From NCBI RefSeq assembly GCF_040409955.1, contig NZ_CP123385.1:727501-791500 (forward strand): a stretch of 64,000 nucleotides of DNA, read 5' to 3'. Both the position numbers and the translations under genes were made by a program. Below are positions 50,115-58,744 of this stretch, in pieces. How positions within the stretch are numbered: position 1 is the stretch's first letter; each line of letters opens with the position of its first letter. The notes under the pieces were generated by a model. The model saw only the letters and a program-made list of their open reading frames with translations. It was not told the DNA's origin and did no database searches. The DNA is from Salipiger sp. H15 (GTDB lineage: Bacteria; Pseudomonadota; Alphaproteobacteria; Rhodobacterales; Rhodobacteraceae).

Positions 50115-51596
50115 ATGCAGACCCTCTCTCACTACACCTCCCGCGCCGCCGCGCTGACCTTCCGCACCCAGGCTTGGATCGACGGGCGTTATGTGCCCTC
50201 CGCCTCGGGCGCGCGGTTCGAGACCGTGAACCCCGCCACCGCCGAGGTGCTGACCGACGTCGCGCGCGGCGGCGCGGAGGACATCGACCGCGCCGTAGCC
50301 GCCGCCCGCCGCGCCTTCGACGACCGCCGCTGGGCCGGCAAGACGCCGGGCGAGCGCAAGGAAGTGCTGCTGCGGCTCGCGGCCCTCCTGCGCGAGAACC
50401 TCGAGGAATTCGCCCTTTTGGACACGCTCGACATGGGCAAGCCGATCTGGGAGACGGTCAACGTCGACGCCCCCGGCTCGGCGCATTTCTTCCAGTGGCA
50501 CGCCGAGGCGATCGACAAGCTCTACGACGAGGTCGCCCCGACCGGCGGGCGCGATCTCGCGCTGATCCGCCGCGTGCCGCTTGGCGTCGTCGGCGCGGTG
50601 GTGCCGTGGAACTTCCCCCTCGACATGGCGACGTGGAAGCTGGCCCCGGCCCTGGCGGCGGGCAATTCGGTGGTGCTGAAACCCGCCGAGCAGTCGCCGC
50701 TCTCGGCGCTGCGCCTTGCGGAACTGGCCGCCGAGGCGGGGCTGCCCGATGGCGTGCTCAACGTGGTGCCGGGCTTCGGCGAGGATGCCGGGCAGGCGCT
50801 TGGCCGTCATCCGGACGTCGACTGCCTCGTCTTCACCGGCTCGACCGAGGTCGGCAAGATGTTCCAGCGCTACGCGGGCGAGAGCAACATGAAGCAGGTC
50901 TGGCTGGAGACCGGCGGCAAGAGCCCGAACCTCATCTTCGCCGATGCCGATCTCGACGCCGCCGCCGACAAGGCCGCCTTCGGCATCTTCTTCAACCAGG
51001 GCGAGGTCTGCTCGGCCAACTCGCGGATGCTGGTGCACGAGAGCATCGCGGCCGAGATGATCGACCGCATGAAGACCCGCGCCGAGGCCATCGTGCCGGG
51101 CAACCCGCTCGACCCCGAGACGAAGATGGGCGCCATGGTCGATGCCCGCCACGCCGCGCGGGTCGCGGAGTACCTCGCCTCGGGCAAGCAGCAGTGCCGC
51201 CTGATCGCGGGCGGCGCGCGGCTGACCCTCTGCGGCTCGGACGCCTTCATCCAGCCGACGGTCTTTGCCGACGTGCCGCGCGACGCGCGCATCGCCCGGG
51301 AAGAGATCTTCGGCCCGGTGCTGGCGATCCAGACCTTCCGCGACGAGGCCGAGGCCATCGCCATGGCCAATGACAGCATCTACGGCCTTGCCGCCTCGGT
51401 CTGGACGAAGGACCTGGGCCGCGCCATGGCGGTCTCGGACGCGCTGGTCGCGGGCACGGTCTCGGTCAACACGGTGGACGCGCTCTCGGCGATGACGCCC
51501 TTCGGCGGGATGAAGCAGTCGGGCTTCGGGCGGGACCTGTCGCTTCATTCCTTCGACAAGTACTCGGCGCTCAAGACCGTCTGGATCAGCTACTGA
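50115..51596 (+). CDS. Aldehyde dehydrogenase, PuuC-like
   Basis: A 493-residue NAD(P)-dependent aldehyde dehydrogenase. The catalytic set is complete: Asn166 in PWNFP, Glu265 in LETGG, Cys299 in NQGEVCSANSR. Overall it resembles gamma-glutamyl-gamma-aminobutyraldehyde or betaine-type aldehyde dehydrogenases. It would oxidise aldehydes released by the neighbouring amine oxidase or dehydrogenase. ATG 50115 is preceded by CCGGAG. Confidence 0.9.
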   Translation: MQTLSHYTSRAAALTFRTQAWIDGRYVPSASGARFETVNPATAEVLTDVARGGAEDIDRAVAAARRAFDDRRWAGKTPGERKEVLLRLAALLRENLEEFALLDTLDMGKPIWETVNVDAPGSAHFFQWHAEAIDKLYDEVAPTGGRDLALIRRVPLGVVGAVVPWNFPLDMATWKLAPALAAGNSVVLKPAEQSPLSALRLAELAAEAGLPDGVLNVVPGFGEDAGQALGRHPDVDCLVFTGSTEVGKMFQRYAGESNMKQVWLETGGKSPNLIFADADLDAAADKAAFGIFFNQGEVCSANSRMLVHESIAAEMIDRMKTRAEAIVPGNPLDPETKMGAMVDARHAARVAEYLASGKQQCRLIAGGARLTLCGSDAFIQPTVFADVPRDARIAREEIFGPVLAIQTFRDEAEAIAMANDSIYGLAASVWTKDLGRAMAVSDALVAGTVSVNTVDALSAMTPFGGMKQSGFGRDLSLHSFDKYSALKTVWISY

Positions 51597-51624
51597 GAAA
51601 ACTGGCGCAGCGGCTCCGCGTGTA

Positions 51625-51639
51625 TTAGGGACACCCTAA
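51625..51639. promoter_or_regulatory. TTAGG-N5-CCTAA operator, copy 1 (LysR promoter)
   Basis: TTAGG-GACAC-CCTAA lies 24 bases before the LysR start, inside a longer perfect TTAGGG-ACA-CCCTAA. The same 5+5+5 architecture recurs at 52669-52683 before the amine dehydrogenase gene. Its place fits autoregulation. Confidence 0.65.
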
Positions 51640-51662
51640 CACGCCCGGAGCCGGAGGAAGAC

Positions 51663-52604
51663 GTGCCCTTACGTTTCACGCTGCGCCAGATGGAGTATTT
51701 CGTCGCCGTGGGCGAGTGCGGCTCGATCGCGCTCGCCGCCGAGAAGGTGAACGTCTCCTCGCCCTCGATCTCCGCCGCGATCTCCCAGCTCGAGGCCGAG
51801 TTCGGCCTGCAGCTCTTCATCCGCCGCCACGCGCACGGGCTGGCGCTGACGCAGGGCGGCGCGCGCTTCATGACCGTGGCGAAGGAGCTCCTGGACAAGG
51901 CCGCCTCGCTCGGCGATCTGGCCAACGACATCTCGGGGCAGGTGCGCGGCCCGCTCAACGTCGGCTGCCTGCTGACCTTCGCGCAGATCGTCCTGCCGCA
52001 GCTGCGCCGCAGCTTCGTCGACACATGGCCCGAGGTCGAGTTCCGCCAGTTCGAGCGCGACCAGCAGGAGCTTTTCGACGGGCTGCGCTCGGCCCGCATC
52101 GACGTGGCGCTGACTTACGACCTGAACGTGCCCGCCGACCTCGAGTTCATCCCGCTGATCGAGCTGCCGCCCTTCGCGATCGTGCACGAGACCCACCCCC
52201 TTGCCGCGCTCGAGAGCGTCACCCCGGCCGAGCTGTCGGACTACCCGATGGTGCTGCTCGACCTGCCGATGAGCGGCGACTATTTCCTGTCCTTCTTCAC
52301 CAAGCTCGGGATCACCCCGATGATCGCCGAGCGCACCCGCGACATCGCGGTGATGCGCTCGCTGGTGGCCAACGGCTTCGGCTACGGCATGGGCAACACC
52401 CACCCGGTCACCGAGCTTGCCCCGGACGGACGCCGCCTGCGCTTCATCCCGATGACCGGCCCGGCGCGCAGCCTGAACCTCGGCCTCATGATGAGCGAGG
52501 GCGCCCGCGGCTCGCGCACCGTCCGCGCCTTCATCGAGCACGCGCAGTCCGAGATTACCGAGACCCGCGCGCCCGGCCTGCAGGTCCGGCCAAGGGGCGC
52601 ATGA
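51663..52604 (+). CDS. LysR-family transcriptional regulator of the amine cluster
   Basis: A 313-residue regulator. The HTH region (FTLRQMEYFVAVGECGSIA, then SPSISAAISQLEAEFGLQLF) is followed by a LysR effector domain. The GTG start at 51663 follows GGAGGAAGAC. It stands between the aldehyde dehydrogenase and the amine dehydrogenase genes, and both its own leader and that of the dehydrogenase carry TTAGG-N5-CCTAA. It is the obvious candidate regulator of amine catabolism and uptake here. Confidence 0.9.
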   Translation: MPLRFTLRQMEYFVAVGECGSIALAAEKVNVSSPSISAAISQLEAEFGLQLFIRRHAHGLALTQGGARFMTVAKELLDKAASLGDLANDISGQVRGPLNVGCLLTFAQIVLPQLRRSFVDTWPEVEFRQFERDQQELFDGLRSARIDVALTYDLNVPADLEFIPLIELPPFAIVHETHPLAALESVTPAELSDYPMVLLDLPMSGDYFLSFFTKLGITPMIAERTRDIAVMRSLVANGFGYGMGNTHPVTELAPDGRRLRFIPMTGPARSLNLGLMMSEGARGSRTVRAFIEHAQSEITETRAPGLQVRPRGA

Positions 52605-52667
52605 CGCACCCGGGCGGCCATTTTGCAAATCGCGCATTGTCGCGGCATAAAGCCACTTTAATTAGCG

Positions 52668-52684
52668 ATTAGGATTGGCCTAAT
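52668..52684. promoter_or_regulatory. TTAGG-N5-CCTAA operator, copy 2 (amine dehydrogenase promoter)
   Basis: ATTAGG-ATTGG-CCTAAT is a perfect 6-bp inverted repeat with a 5-base spacer, about 93 bases upstream of the dehydrogenase start, in an AT-rich stretch. It matches copy 1 in both arms and spacing. Confidence 0.65.
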
Positions 52685-52776
52685 TCAGGCTTCCAGAAGG
52701 TGTAATTTACTCGAAGACCGCTCCGACCGATCAACTCTCCCAGCCCGGCAACCAAATAAGCCGCAAGGAGAAGACG

Positions 52777-54840
52777 GTGCGAAACCCCAGCTACGATATT
52801 CTGTTCGAACCCGCCAAGATCGGTCCGCTCACCGCGAAGAACCGGTTCTACCAGGTGCCGCATTGCAATGGCGGCGGCTATCGCGATCCGTCGGCCGTGG
52901 CGGCGATGCGCGGCATCAAGGCCGAGGGCGGCTGGGGCGTGATCTTCACCGAGCAGACCGAGATGCACCACACCTCGGAGATCACCCCGTTCATCGAGCT
53001 GCGGCTCTGGGACGACGCCGACATCCCCGCCCTGCGCCGCATGTCCGACGCGATGAAGACCCGGGGCGCGCTCGCGGGCATCCAGCTCGCCTACTCGGGT
53101 ATCAACGGGCCGAACCTCTACACCAAGGAAGTGCCCCTCGCCCCGTCCGCGCTGCCGATCCGCACCTTCACCAACGACCCGGTGCAGGCCCGCGCGATGG
53201 ACAAGACCGACATCCGCAACCTGCGGCGCTGGTTCGTCAACGCAGCCAAGCGCTCGAAGCTGGCGGGGTTCGACCTGATCTGCCTCTACGGCGCGCATGG
53301 TTTCGGCATCTTCCAGCACTTCCTGTCGCGCGCCACCAACCAGCGCAGCGATGAATACGGCGGCTCGCTGGAGAACCGCGCGCGCTTCGTCAACGAGGTG
53401 ATCGCCGACATGCGCGACGCCGTGGGTGACACCATGGGCCTGACGCTGCGGGTCAGCCTCGACGAGACCATCGGCAAGCTCGGCTTCTCCAACGCCGAGC
53501 TGCGCGAGTTCATCGAGATGAACGCCGACCTGCCCGACCTCTGGGATCTGGCGCAGGGCACCTGGGAGGATTGCTCGGGCCCGTCGCGCTTCAAGGAAGA
53601 GGCGGCACAGGAGGTGCTGGTGAGCGGCATCCGCGCGCTGACCTCGAAGCCGGTGGTCGGCGTCGGCCGCTTCACCTCGCCCGACGTGATGGCGCGCCTC
53701 GTCAAGCAGGGCGTGCTCGACTTCATCGGCTGCGCCCGCCCGTCGATCGCTGATCCCTTCCTGCCCAAGAAGATCGAGGAAGGCCGGATCGAGGACATCC
53801 GCGAATGCATCGGCTGCAACATCTGCATCACCGGCGACATGACCATGTCAATCAGCCGCTGCACGCAGAACCCCACCTTCATGGAAGAGTGGCGCAAGGG
53901 CTGGCACCCCGAGAAGATGAATACCAAGGGCGAGAGCTCGAACGTGCTCATCGTCGGCGCCGGTCCCGCCGGGCTCGAGGCAGCGCGCGCGCTCAGCCTG
54001 CGCGGCTATGACGTGGCGCTGGCCGAGGCGGGCACCGAGCTTGGCGGCCGCGTCGCCCGCGAGCGGCTGCTGCCGGGCCTGTCCGCCTGGGGCCGGGTGG
54101 TGGACTACCGCACCTACCAGCTCTCGCAGCGCCCGAACGCCGAGACCTATTTCGACAGCCGCCTCTCGGCGCAGGAGATCCTAGAGTTCGGCTTCGAGAA
54201 CGTCTGCATCGCCACCGGCGCCCGCTGGCGTGCCGATGGCGTCTCGCGCCAGCACGTGGTGCCGATGCCCGCCGATCCCGCGATGCCGGTCTTCACCCCC
54301 GATGACATCATGGCGGGCAAGCTGCCGAAGGGCGAGGTCGTGCTCTTCGACGACGATCACTACTACATGGGCGGCGTCATCGCCGAGCTGCTGGCCAAGG
54401 CGGGCTGCACCGTGACCTTCGTCACCCCCTCGGCCTATGTCTCGGACTGGACGCTCAACACGCTCGAGCAGGCGGCGATCCACCGCCGGCTGGTCGAGGC
54501 CGGCGTGAAGATCGTGCTCAACACCGGCATCGCCGCGCTGAAGGCCGGCGAGGTGGTGACCGAATGCACCTACACCGGCCAGACCTCGGCACTTGGCTGC
54601 GACGCGGTGGTGATGGTCGCCTCGCGGATCTCGGACGATGCGCTCTACCACGAGCTGATGTCGCGCGAGGCCGAGTGGGCCGACGCGGGGATCAGGTCGG
54701 TCAAGCTGATCGGCGACGCCGCCGCGCCGGGCCCCATCGCCTGGGCGACCTACGCCGGCCACCGCTACGCCCGCGAGCTCGACATGCCCGACATCGGCGA
54801 TGCGCTGCCGTTCCGACGCGAGGTCGCGCAGCTCGCCTAA
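52777..54840 (+). CDS. Amine dehydrogenase of the trimethylamine/histamine dehydrogenase family
   Basis: A 687-residue FMN, 4Fe-4S and nucleotide-fold flavoprotein. NRFYQVPHC puts Cys30 exactly where TMADH carries its 6-S-cysteinyl FMN. The cluster cysteines are 344, 347, 350 and 362. Catalytic-site Tyr171 and His174 (YGAHG) are kept. The substrate-bowl positions read Gln60, Trp256 and Asp354, where TMADH has Tyr60, Trp264 and Trp355. From memory, Gln/Trp/Asp is the histamine dehydrogenase pattern, favouring a primary amine or diamine. The product would be an aldehyde plus ammonia, with electrons passing to an ETF or similar carrier. GTG start after AAGGAG. A Pot-type importer follows. Confidence 0.85.
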   Translation: MRNPSYDILFEPAKIGPLTAKNRFYQVPHCNGGGYRDPSAVAAMRGIKAEGGWGVIFTEQTEMHHTSEITPFIELRLWDDADIPALRRMSDAMKTRGALAGIQLAYSGINGPNLYTKEVPLAPSALPIRTFTNDPVQARAMDKTDIRNLRRWFVNAAKRSKLAGFDLICLYGAHGFGIFQHFLSRATNQRSDEYGGSLENRARFVNEVIADMRDAVGDTMGLTLRVSLDETIGKLGFSNAELREFIEMNADLPDLWDLAQGTWEDCSGPSRFKEEAAQEVLVSGIRALTSKPVVGVGRFTSPDVMARLVKQGVLDFIGCARPSIADPFLPKKIEEGRIEDIRECIGCNICITGDMTMSISRCTQNPTFMEEWRKGWHPEKMNTKGESSNVLIVGAGPAGLEAARALSLRGYDVALAEAGTELGGRVARERLLPGLSAWGRVVDYRTYQLSQRPNAETYFDSRLSAQEILEFGFENVCIATGARWRADGVSRQHVVPMPADPAMPVFTPDDIMAGKLPKGEVVLFDDDHYYMGGVIAELLAKAGCTVTFVTPSAYVSDWTLNTLEQAAIHRRLVEAGVKIVLNTGIAALKAGEVVTECTYTGQTSALGCDAVVMVASRISDDALYHELMSREAEWADAGIRSVKLIGDAAAPGPIAWATYAGHRYARELDMPDIGDALPFRREVAQLA

Positions 54841-54845
54841 CCCCC

Positions 54846-54877
54846 GCCCGGCGCCGGAGGGGAGGCCGGTGCCGGGC
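54846..54877 (+). terminator. Hairpin between the dehydrogenase and the importer
   Basis: GCCCGGCGCCGG (54846-54857) pairs with 54866-54877 with one G-T pair. It lies directly after the dehydrogenase stop and before the PotA-like gene, and probably tunes expression within one transcript. Confidence 0.5.
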
Positions 54878-54899
54878 CCCAGACACAGGGAACCCTCAC

Positions 54900-55973
54900 A
54901 TGACACGCGGAAAGGCCGTAGAAGTCTTCAACGTCTCGAAACGCTTCGGCGACTACCAGGCGCTCGACCACGTCGATTTCACCATTCACGAGAACGAGTT
55001 CTTCACGCTGCTCGGGCCCTCGGGCTGCGGCAAGACCACCTTGCTGCGGATGATCGCCGGCTTCGAGACCCCGACCGAGGGCGCCATCGTGCTCTTCGGG
55101 CAGGAGATCGACCGCCTGCCCGCGCACAAGCGCCACGTGAACACCGTGTTCCAGAGCTACGCGCTCTTTCCGCACATGTCGCTCGAACAGAACATCGCCT
55201 TCGGCCTCGAGAACCTTGGCTGGGACAAGGCGCGGCGGCAGGCCCGCGTCGCCGAGATGCTCGAGCTGGTGCACATGACAGCCTTCGCCAGCCGCCGCCC
55301 CGACCAGCTCTCGGGCGGCCAGCGCCAGCGCATCGCGCTCGCCCGCGCGCTTGCCCCCGAGCCCAAGGTGCTGCTGCTCGACGAGCCGCTCTCGGCGCTC
55401 GACCTGAAGCTGCGGCAGGCGATGCGCGACGAGCTGCGCGCGCTGCAACGCAAGACCGGCATCACCTTCATCTTCGTCACCCACGACCAGGAAGAGGCGC
55501 TCGACATGTCCGACCGCATCTGCGTGCTGGGACAGGGCCGGGTGCAGCAGATCGGCACCCCCGCCGAGATCTACGAGGAGCCCGAGAACCGCTTCGTCGC
55601 CGACTTCATCGGCGAGACCAACTTCCTCGACGCCGAGGTGATCTCGCTCGACGGTGCCCGCGCCCGCATCCGCACGCCGCTGGGGCTGGAGTTCGACGCG
55701 GCGCAGAAGGGGCTCACCGGCACCGGGCCCGCCACCCTGTCGCTGCGCCCCGAGAAGATCGGGCTGCAGGACCAGGCCGTCGGCAACGTGATGACCGGCA
55801 CCATCCGGGCGCGAAACTACATGGGCGGCTACACGCATTTCGTCGTCGAGACCGGCGGCGCGAGCCTGCGCGTCTCACGCCGCAACGCGGTCAGCCAGGC
55901 GGAGACGCTCGCCGTCGGCAGCGAGGTCCGGCTCGGCTTCCGCGACGAGGCGGTGCGGGTGCTGGCGCGATGA
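54900..55973 (+). CDS. Spermidine/putrescine-type ABC ATPase, PotA-like
   Basis: A 357-residue ATPase: Walker A GPSGCGKT (residues 39-46), signature LSGGQRQR (137-144), Walker B VLLLDEPLSALD, His switch FVTHD, then a TOBE domain. It energises the importer formed with the next three genes. The stop overlaps the permease start (ATGA). The gene order A-B-C-D is the same as in enterobacterial potABCD, but the ligand is not proven to be a polyamine. Confidence 0.93.
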   Translation: MTRGKAVEVFNVSKRFGDYQALDHVDFTIHENEFFTLLGPSGCGKTTLLRMIAGFETPTEGAIVLFGQEIDRLPAHKRHVNTVFQSYALFPHMSLEQNIAFGLENLGWDKARRQARVAEMLELVHMTAFASRRPDQLSGGQRQRIALARALAPEPKVLLLDEPLSALDLKLRQAMRDELRALQRKTGITFIFVTHDQEEALDMSDRICVLGQGRVQQIGTPAEIYEEPENRFVADFIGETNFLDAEVISLDGARARIRTPLGLEFDAAQKGLTGTGPATLSLRPEKIGLQDQAVGNVMTGTIRARNYMGGYTHFVVETGGASLRVSRRNAVSQAETLAVGSEVRLGFRDEAVRVLAR

Positions 55974-56833
55974 GCGGCTTCCGCGTCTGGGGGCTCGTCC
56001 CCGCCTGGGTGCTGATGCTGGCGACGCTGATGGTGCCGCTGCTGATCGTCGCCGCCGTCTCGGTGGCCGAGCGCGGCGCCTACGGCGGCTTTGCCTGGGA
56101 CTTCAACCCGCTCTCCTACCGCGAGATCCTGTTCAGCGAGGACTGGGACGGCAACCTTGCCTTCGATGCCAAGTACCTCGCGATCATCGGACGCACGCTG
56201 CTGCTCGCCGGCGCCACGACGCTGATCTGCATGGCGCTGTCGCTGCCGGTGGCCTACGTGATCGCCACCCGCCCGCCGAAGACCAAGGCGCTGCTGATCT
56301 ACCTCGTCACCCTGCCCTTCTGGGTGTCGATGATCGTGCGCGTCTACGCCTGGCTGATCATCCTCGGCAACGAGGGCTTCGTCGGCCGCTTCTGGCAGTG
56401 GATCGGCGGCGAGGGCACGCTGCTCTTCACCCCCGGCGCGATGCTGGTGGGCATGGTCTACAGCTACATCCCGCTGATGGTGCTGCCGGTCTTCGCCGCG
56501 ATCGAGAAGCTCGACCCGGCGCTGCTGGAAGCGGGCGCCGACCTCTACGCCAGCCGCTGGACCACGGCGCGCCGGGTGATCCTGCCGCTGACCTGGCCCG
56601 GCCTCGCAGCCGGGGCGGTGCTGGTCTTCGTGCCGGCGCTCGGCACGGTGCTCGAGCCGATGCTGCTCGGCGGCGGCAAGCAGATGACCATGGGCACGCT
56701 GATCCAGACCCAGTTCGGCGGCGCGCGCAACTGGCCCTTCGGGGCGGCGGTGGCGCTGGTGCTCATGGCGATGGTGGTGCTCGTGCTGATGGTCAACGCC
56801 CGCCGCGCGATGCGCCGGGAGGCCCGGACATGA
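55970..56833 (+). CDS. Spermidine/putrescine-type ABC permease, PotB-like
   Basis: A 287-residue inner-membrane permease with six hydrophobic helices (LPFWVSMIVRVYAWLIILG is a PotB/PotH hallmark) and the EAA loop LLEAGADLYASRWTTARRV. ATGA overlaps tie it to the ATPase before and the PotC-like permease after. Confidence 0.92.
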   Translation: MSGFRVWGLVPAWVLMLATLMVPLLIVAAVSVAERGAYGGFAWDFNPLSYREILFSEDWDGNLAFDAKYLAIIGRTLLLAGATTLICMALSLPVAYVIATRPPKTKALLIYLVTLPFWVSMIVRVYAWLIILGNEGFVGRFWQWIGGEGTLLFTPGAMLVGMVYSYIPLMVLPVFAAIEKLDPALLEAGADLYASRWTTARRVILPLTWPGLAAGAVLVFVPALGTVLEPMLLGGGKQMTMGTLIQTQFGGARNWPFGAAVALVLMAMVVLVLMVNARRAMRREART

Positions 56834-57630
56834 GCGCGCCGCACAACGTCCGCCACTACCCCGGCGCGGGGCTGGTCACCTGGGTGTTCTTCCTCTGGCT
56901 CTACGCCCCGATCGTGGTGGTGGTCTGGTTCTCGTTCAACGAGAACCGCCTCGTCTCGGTCTGGACCGGCTTCTCGACCCGCTGGTACGAGGCCGCGCTC
57001 AGCAACAAGGCCCTGCTCGAGGCGCTGCGTGTCTCTCTGGTCGTGGCGGTCACCGCCACGCTGGTTGCGACGCTGGTGGCGCTCTCCGCCGCCATGGTGC
57101 TCAGCCGCAACGAGACCATGCGCTTCCGCCGCCTGTCCGAGACGGTGGTGAACCTGCCGCTGCTGCTGCCCGAGATCGTCGTCGCCGTGGCCTCGCTGAT
57201 CCTCTTCTCGCAGCTCGGGTTCTCGAACGGCATGGCGCGGCTCATCGTGGCGCATTCCGCCTTCTGCACGCCCTTCGCCTTCCTGCCGATCCGCGCCCGC
57301 CTGCAGGGCATGAGCCGCGATTACGAGGAGGCCGCCAAGGACCTCTACGCCGCGCCCTTCACCGCCTTCCGGCGGGTGACGCTGCCGCTGATCCTGCCCG
57401 GCGTCTTCGCCGGGGCGATGCTGGCCTTCGTCATCTCGATGGACGATTTCATCACCTCGAACCTGCTCGCCACCGGCGGCACCACGACGCTGCCGGTCTA
57501 CATCTTCGGCCTGATCAAGCAGGGCACCACGCCCGAGCTCAACGCGATCTCGACCCTGCTGATCCTCGCCTCGCTCATCATCGCGACCTTTGCGCTGGTC
57601 CTCTCGGCCCGGTCGATGCGGCGCGGCTGA
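56830..57630 (+). CDS. Spermidine/putrescine-type ABC permease, PotC-like
   Basis: A 266-residue permease (YAPIVVVVWFSFNENRLVSVW near the start, EEAAKDLYAAPFTAFRRV EAA loop, FVISMDDFITSNL near the end, all typical of PotC/PotI). It pairs with the PotB-like subunit. The binding-protein gene follows after 28 bases with its own AGGAGAG site. Confidence 0.92.
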   Translation: MSAPHNVRHYPGAGLVTWVFFLWLYAPIVVVVWFSFNENRLVSVWTGFSTRWYEAALSNKALLEALRVSLVVAVTATLVATLVALSAAMVLSRNETMRFRRLSETVVNLPLLLPEIVVAVASLILFSQLGFSNGMARLIVAHSAFCTPFAFLPIRARLQGMSRDYEEAAKDLYAAPFTAFRRVTLPLILPGVFAGAMLAFVISMDDFITSNLLATGGTTTLPVYIFGLIKQGTTPELNAISTLLILASLIIATFALVLSARSMRRG

Positions 57631-57658
57631 TCCCAAGAAAACCAACAGGAGAGACCAC

Positions 57659-58678
57659 ATGAAACCCAAGACCCTCCTCGGCGCGGCCACCGCCGTCGCC
57701 CTTGCCCTGCCCGCCTACGCGGACGGCACGCTCAACCTCTACACCTGGTCGGATTCCATCTCGCCCGAGCTGATCGAGAAGTTCGAGGCGCAGACCGGCA
57801 TCACCGTCAACACCGACGGCTTCAACTCGAACGAGGACGCGCTGACCAAGCTGCAGGCGGGTTCGTCGGGCTATGACATCGTCACCCCCTCGCAGCACTT
57901 CGTGAAGATCATGATCGACGAGGGCCTGCTCGAGGACATCGGCGCCAAGGATCTCGCCGCCTACGCGCAGGTGGACGACAAGTGGAAGGGCCAGTGGTGG
58001 GACCCCGAGAACGCCTACTCGATCCCCCTCGCCTACGGCACCGCCGGTTTCGCGGTGAACCGCGACGTCTACGAGGGCCCCGTCGACAGCTGGGCGGTCT
58101 ACTTCACCCCGCCCGCCGACCTGAAGGGCAAGGTCGCCTCGCTCTCCTACCCGGACGAGGTGGTGGGCGCGGCGCAGCTCTTCCTCGGCGTGCCCTTCTG
58201 CTCGGAGGACAAGGCCGAGATGAAGAAGGTCTATGACCTGCTGATGGCGCAGAAGCCCGACGTCGCCGCCTACAGCTCGGACAATATCGAGAACCGCCTC
58301 GGCACCGCCGAGGTCGGCGCGCATTTCTGGTGGGACGGCAACGTGCTGAAGACCCGCAACGACGGCGCGAACATCGTCTACGCCGAGCCCAAGGAAGGCC
58401 TCGTCGGCTGGCTCGACAGCTTCGTCGTGCCGAAGGGCGCGGCCAACGTCGAGGGGGCCAAGCAGTTCATCGACTTCATGTCCGAGGAAGAGAACGCGAC
58501 GATCCAGTACAACTACTACGCCCATTCCTCGCCGGTGAAGCTCGACCTGACCAAGGCGAAGTACACGCCCGAGAACGCGCCCGAGCTCTTCCCGACGGTG
58601 CCGGTCGAATTCTCCAAGGCCTGCTCGCCCGCCGCGCAGGACCTCGTGACCAAGGTCTGGACCGACCTGCTGAAGTAA
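57659..58678 (+). CDS. Spermidine/putrescine-type substrate-binding protein, PotD-like
   Basis: A 339-residue periplasmic protein with a Sec signal (cleavage near AYADG, about residue 21). LNLYTWSDSISPELIEKFEA and YDIVTPSQHFVKIMIDEGLL match PotD/PotF proteins, and SYPDEVVGAAQLFLG and FWWDGN supply binding-cleft acid and aromatic residues. It is the last subunit of a full importer. Placement beside an amine dehydrogenase suggests a mono- or diamine ligand. Confidence 0.92.
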   Translation: MKPKTLLGAATAVALALPAYADGTLNLYTWSDSISPELIEKFEAQTGITVNTDGFNSNEDALTKLQAGSSGYDIVTPSQHFVKIMIDEGLLEDIGAKDLAAYAQVDDKWKGQWWDPENAYSIPLAYGTAGFAVNRDVYEGPVDSWAVYFTPPADLKGKVASLSYPDEVVGAAQLFLGVPFCSEDKAEMKKVYDLLMAQKPDVAAYSSDNIENRLGTAEVGAHFWWDGNVLKTRNDGANIVYAEPKEGLVGWLDSFVVPKGAANVEGAKQFIDFMSEEENATIQYNYYAHSSPVKLDLTKAKYTPENAPELFPTVPVEFSKACSPAAQDLVTKVWTDLLK

Positions 58679-58687
58679 GCGCATCCC

Positions 58688-58714
58688 GCCCGGCCGGAGC
58701 CGTTCCGGCCGGGC
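58688..58714 (+). terminator. Hairpin after the PotD-like gene
   Basis: GCCCGGCCGGA (58688-58698) pairs perfectly with 58704-58714 over a 5-base loop, followed by CTCCTCCCTTT. It may be a partial terminator protecting the upstream message before the amidohydrolase gene. Confidence 0.6.
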
Positions 58715-58744
58715 CTCCTCCCTTTCACGGAAAGACCCGACGAG

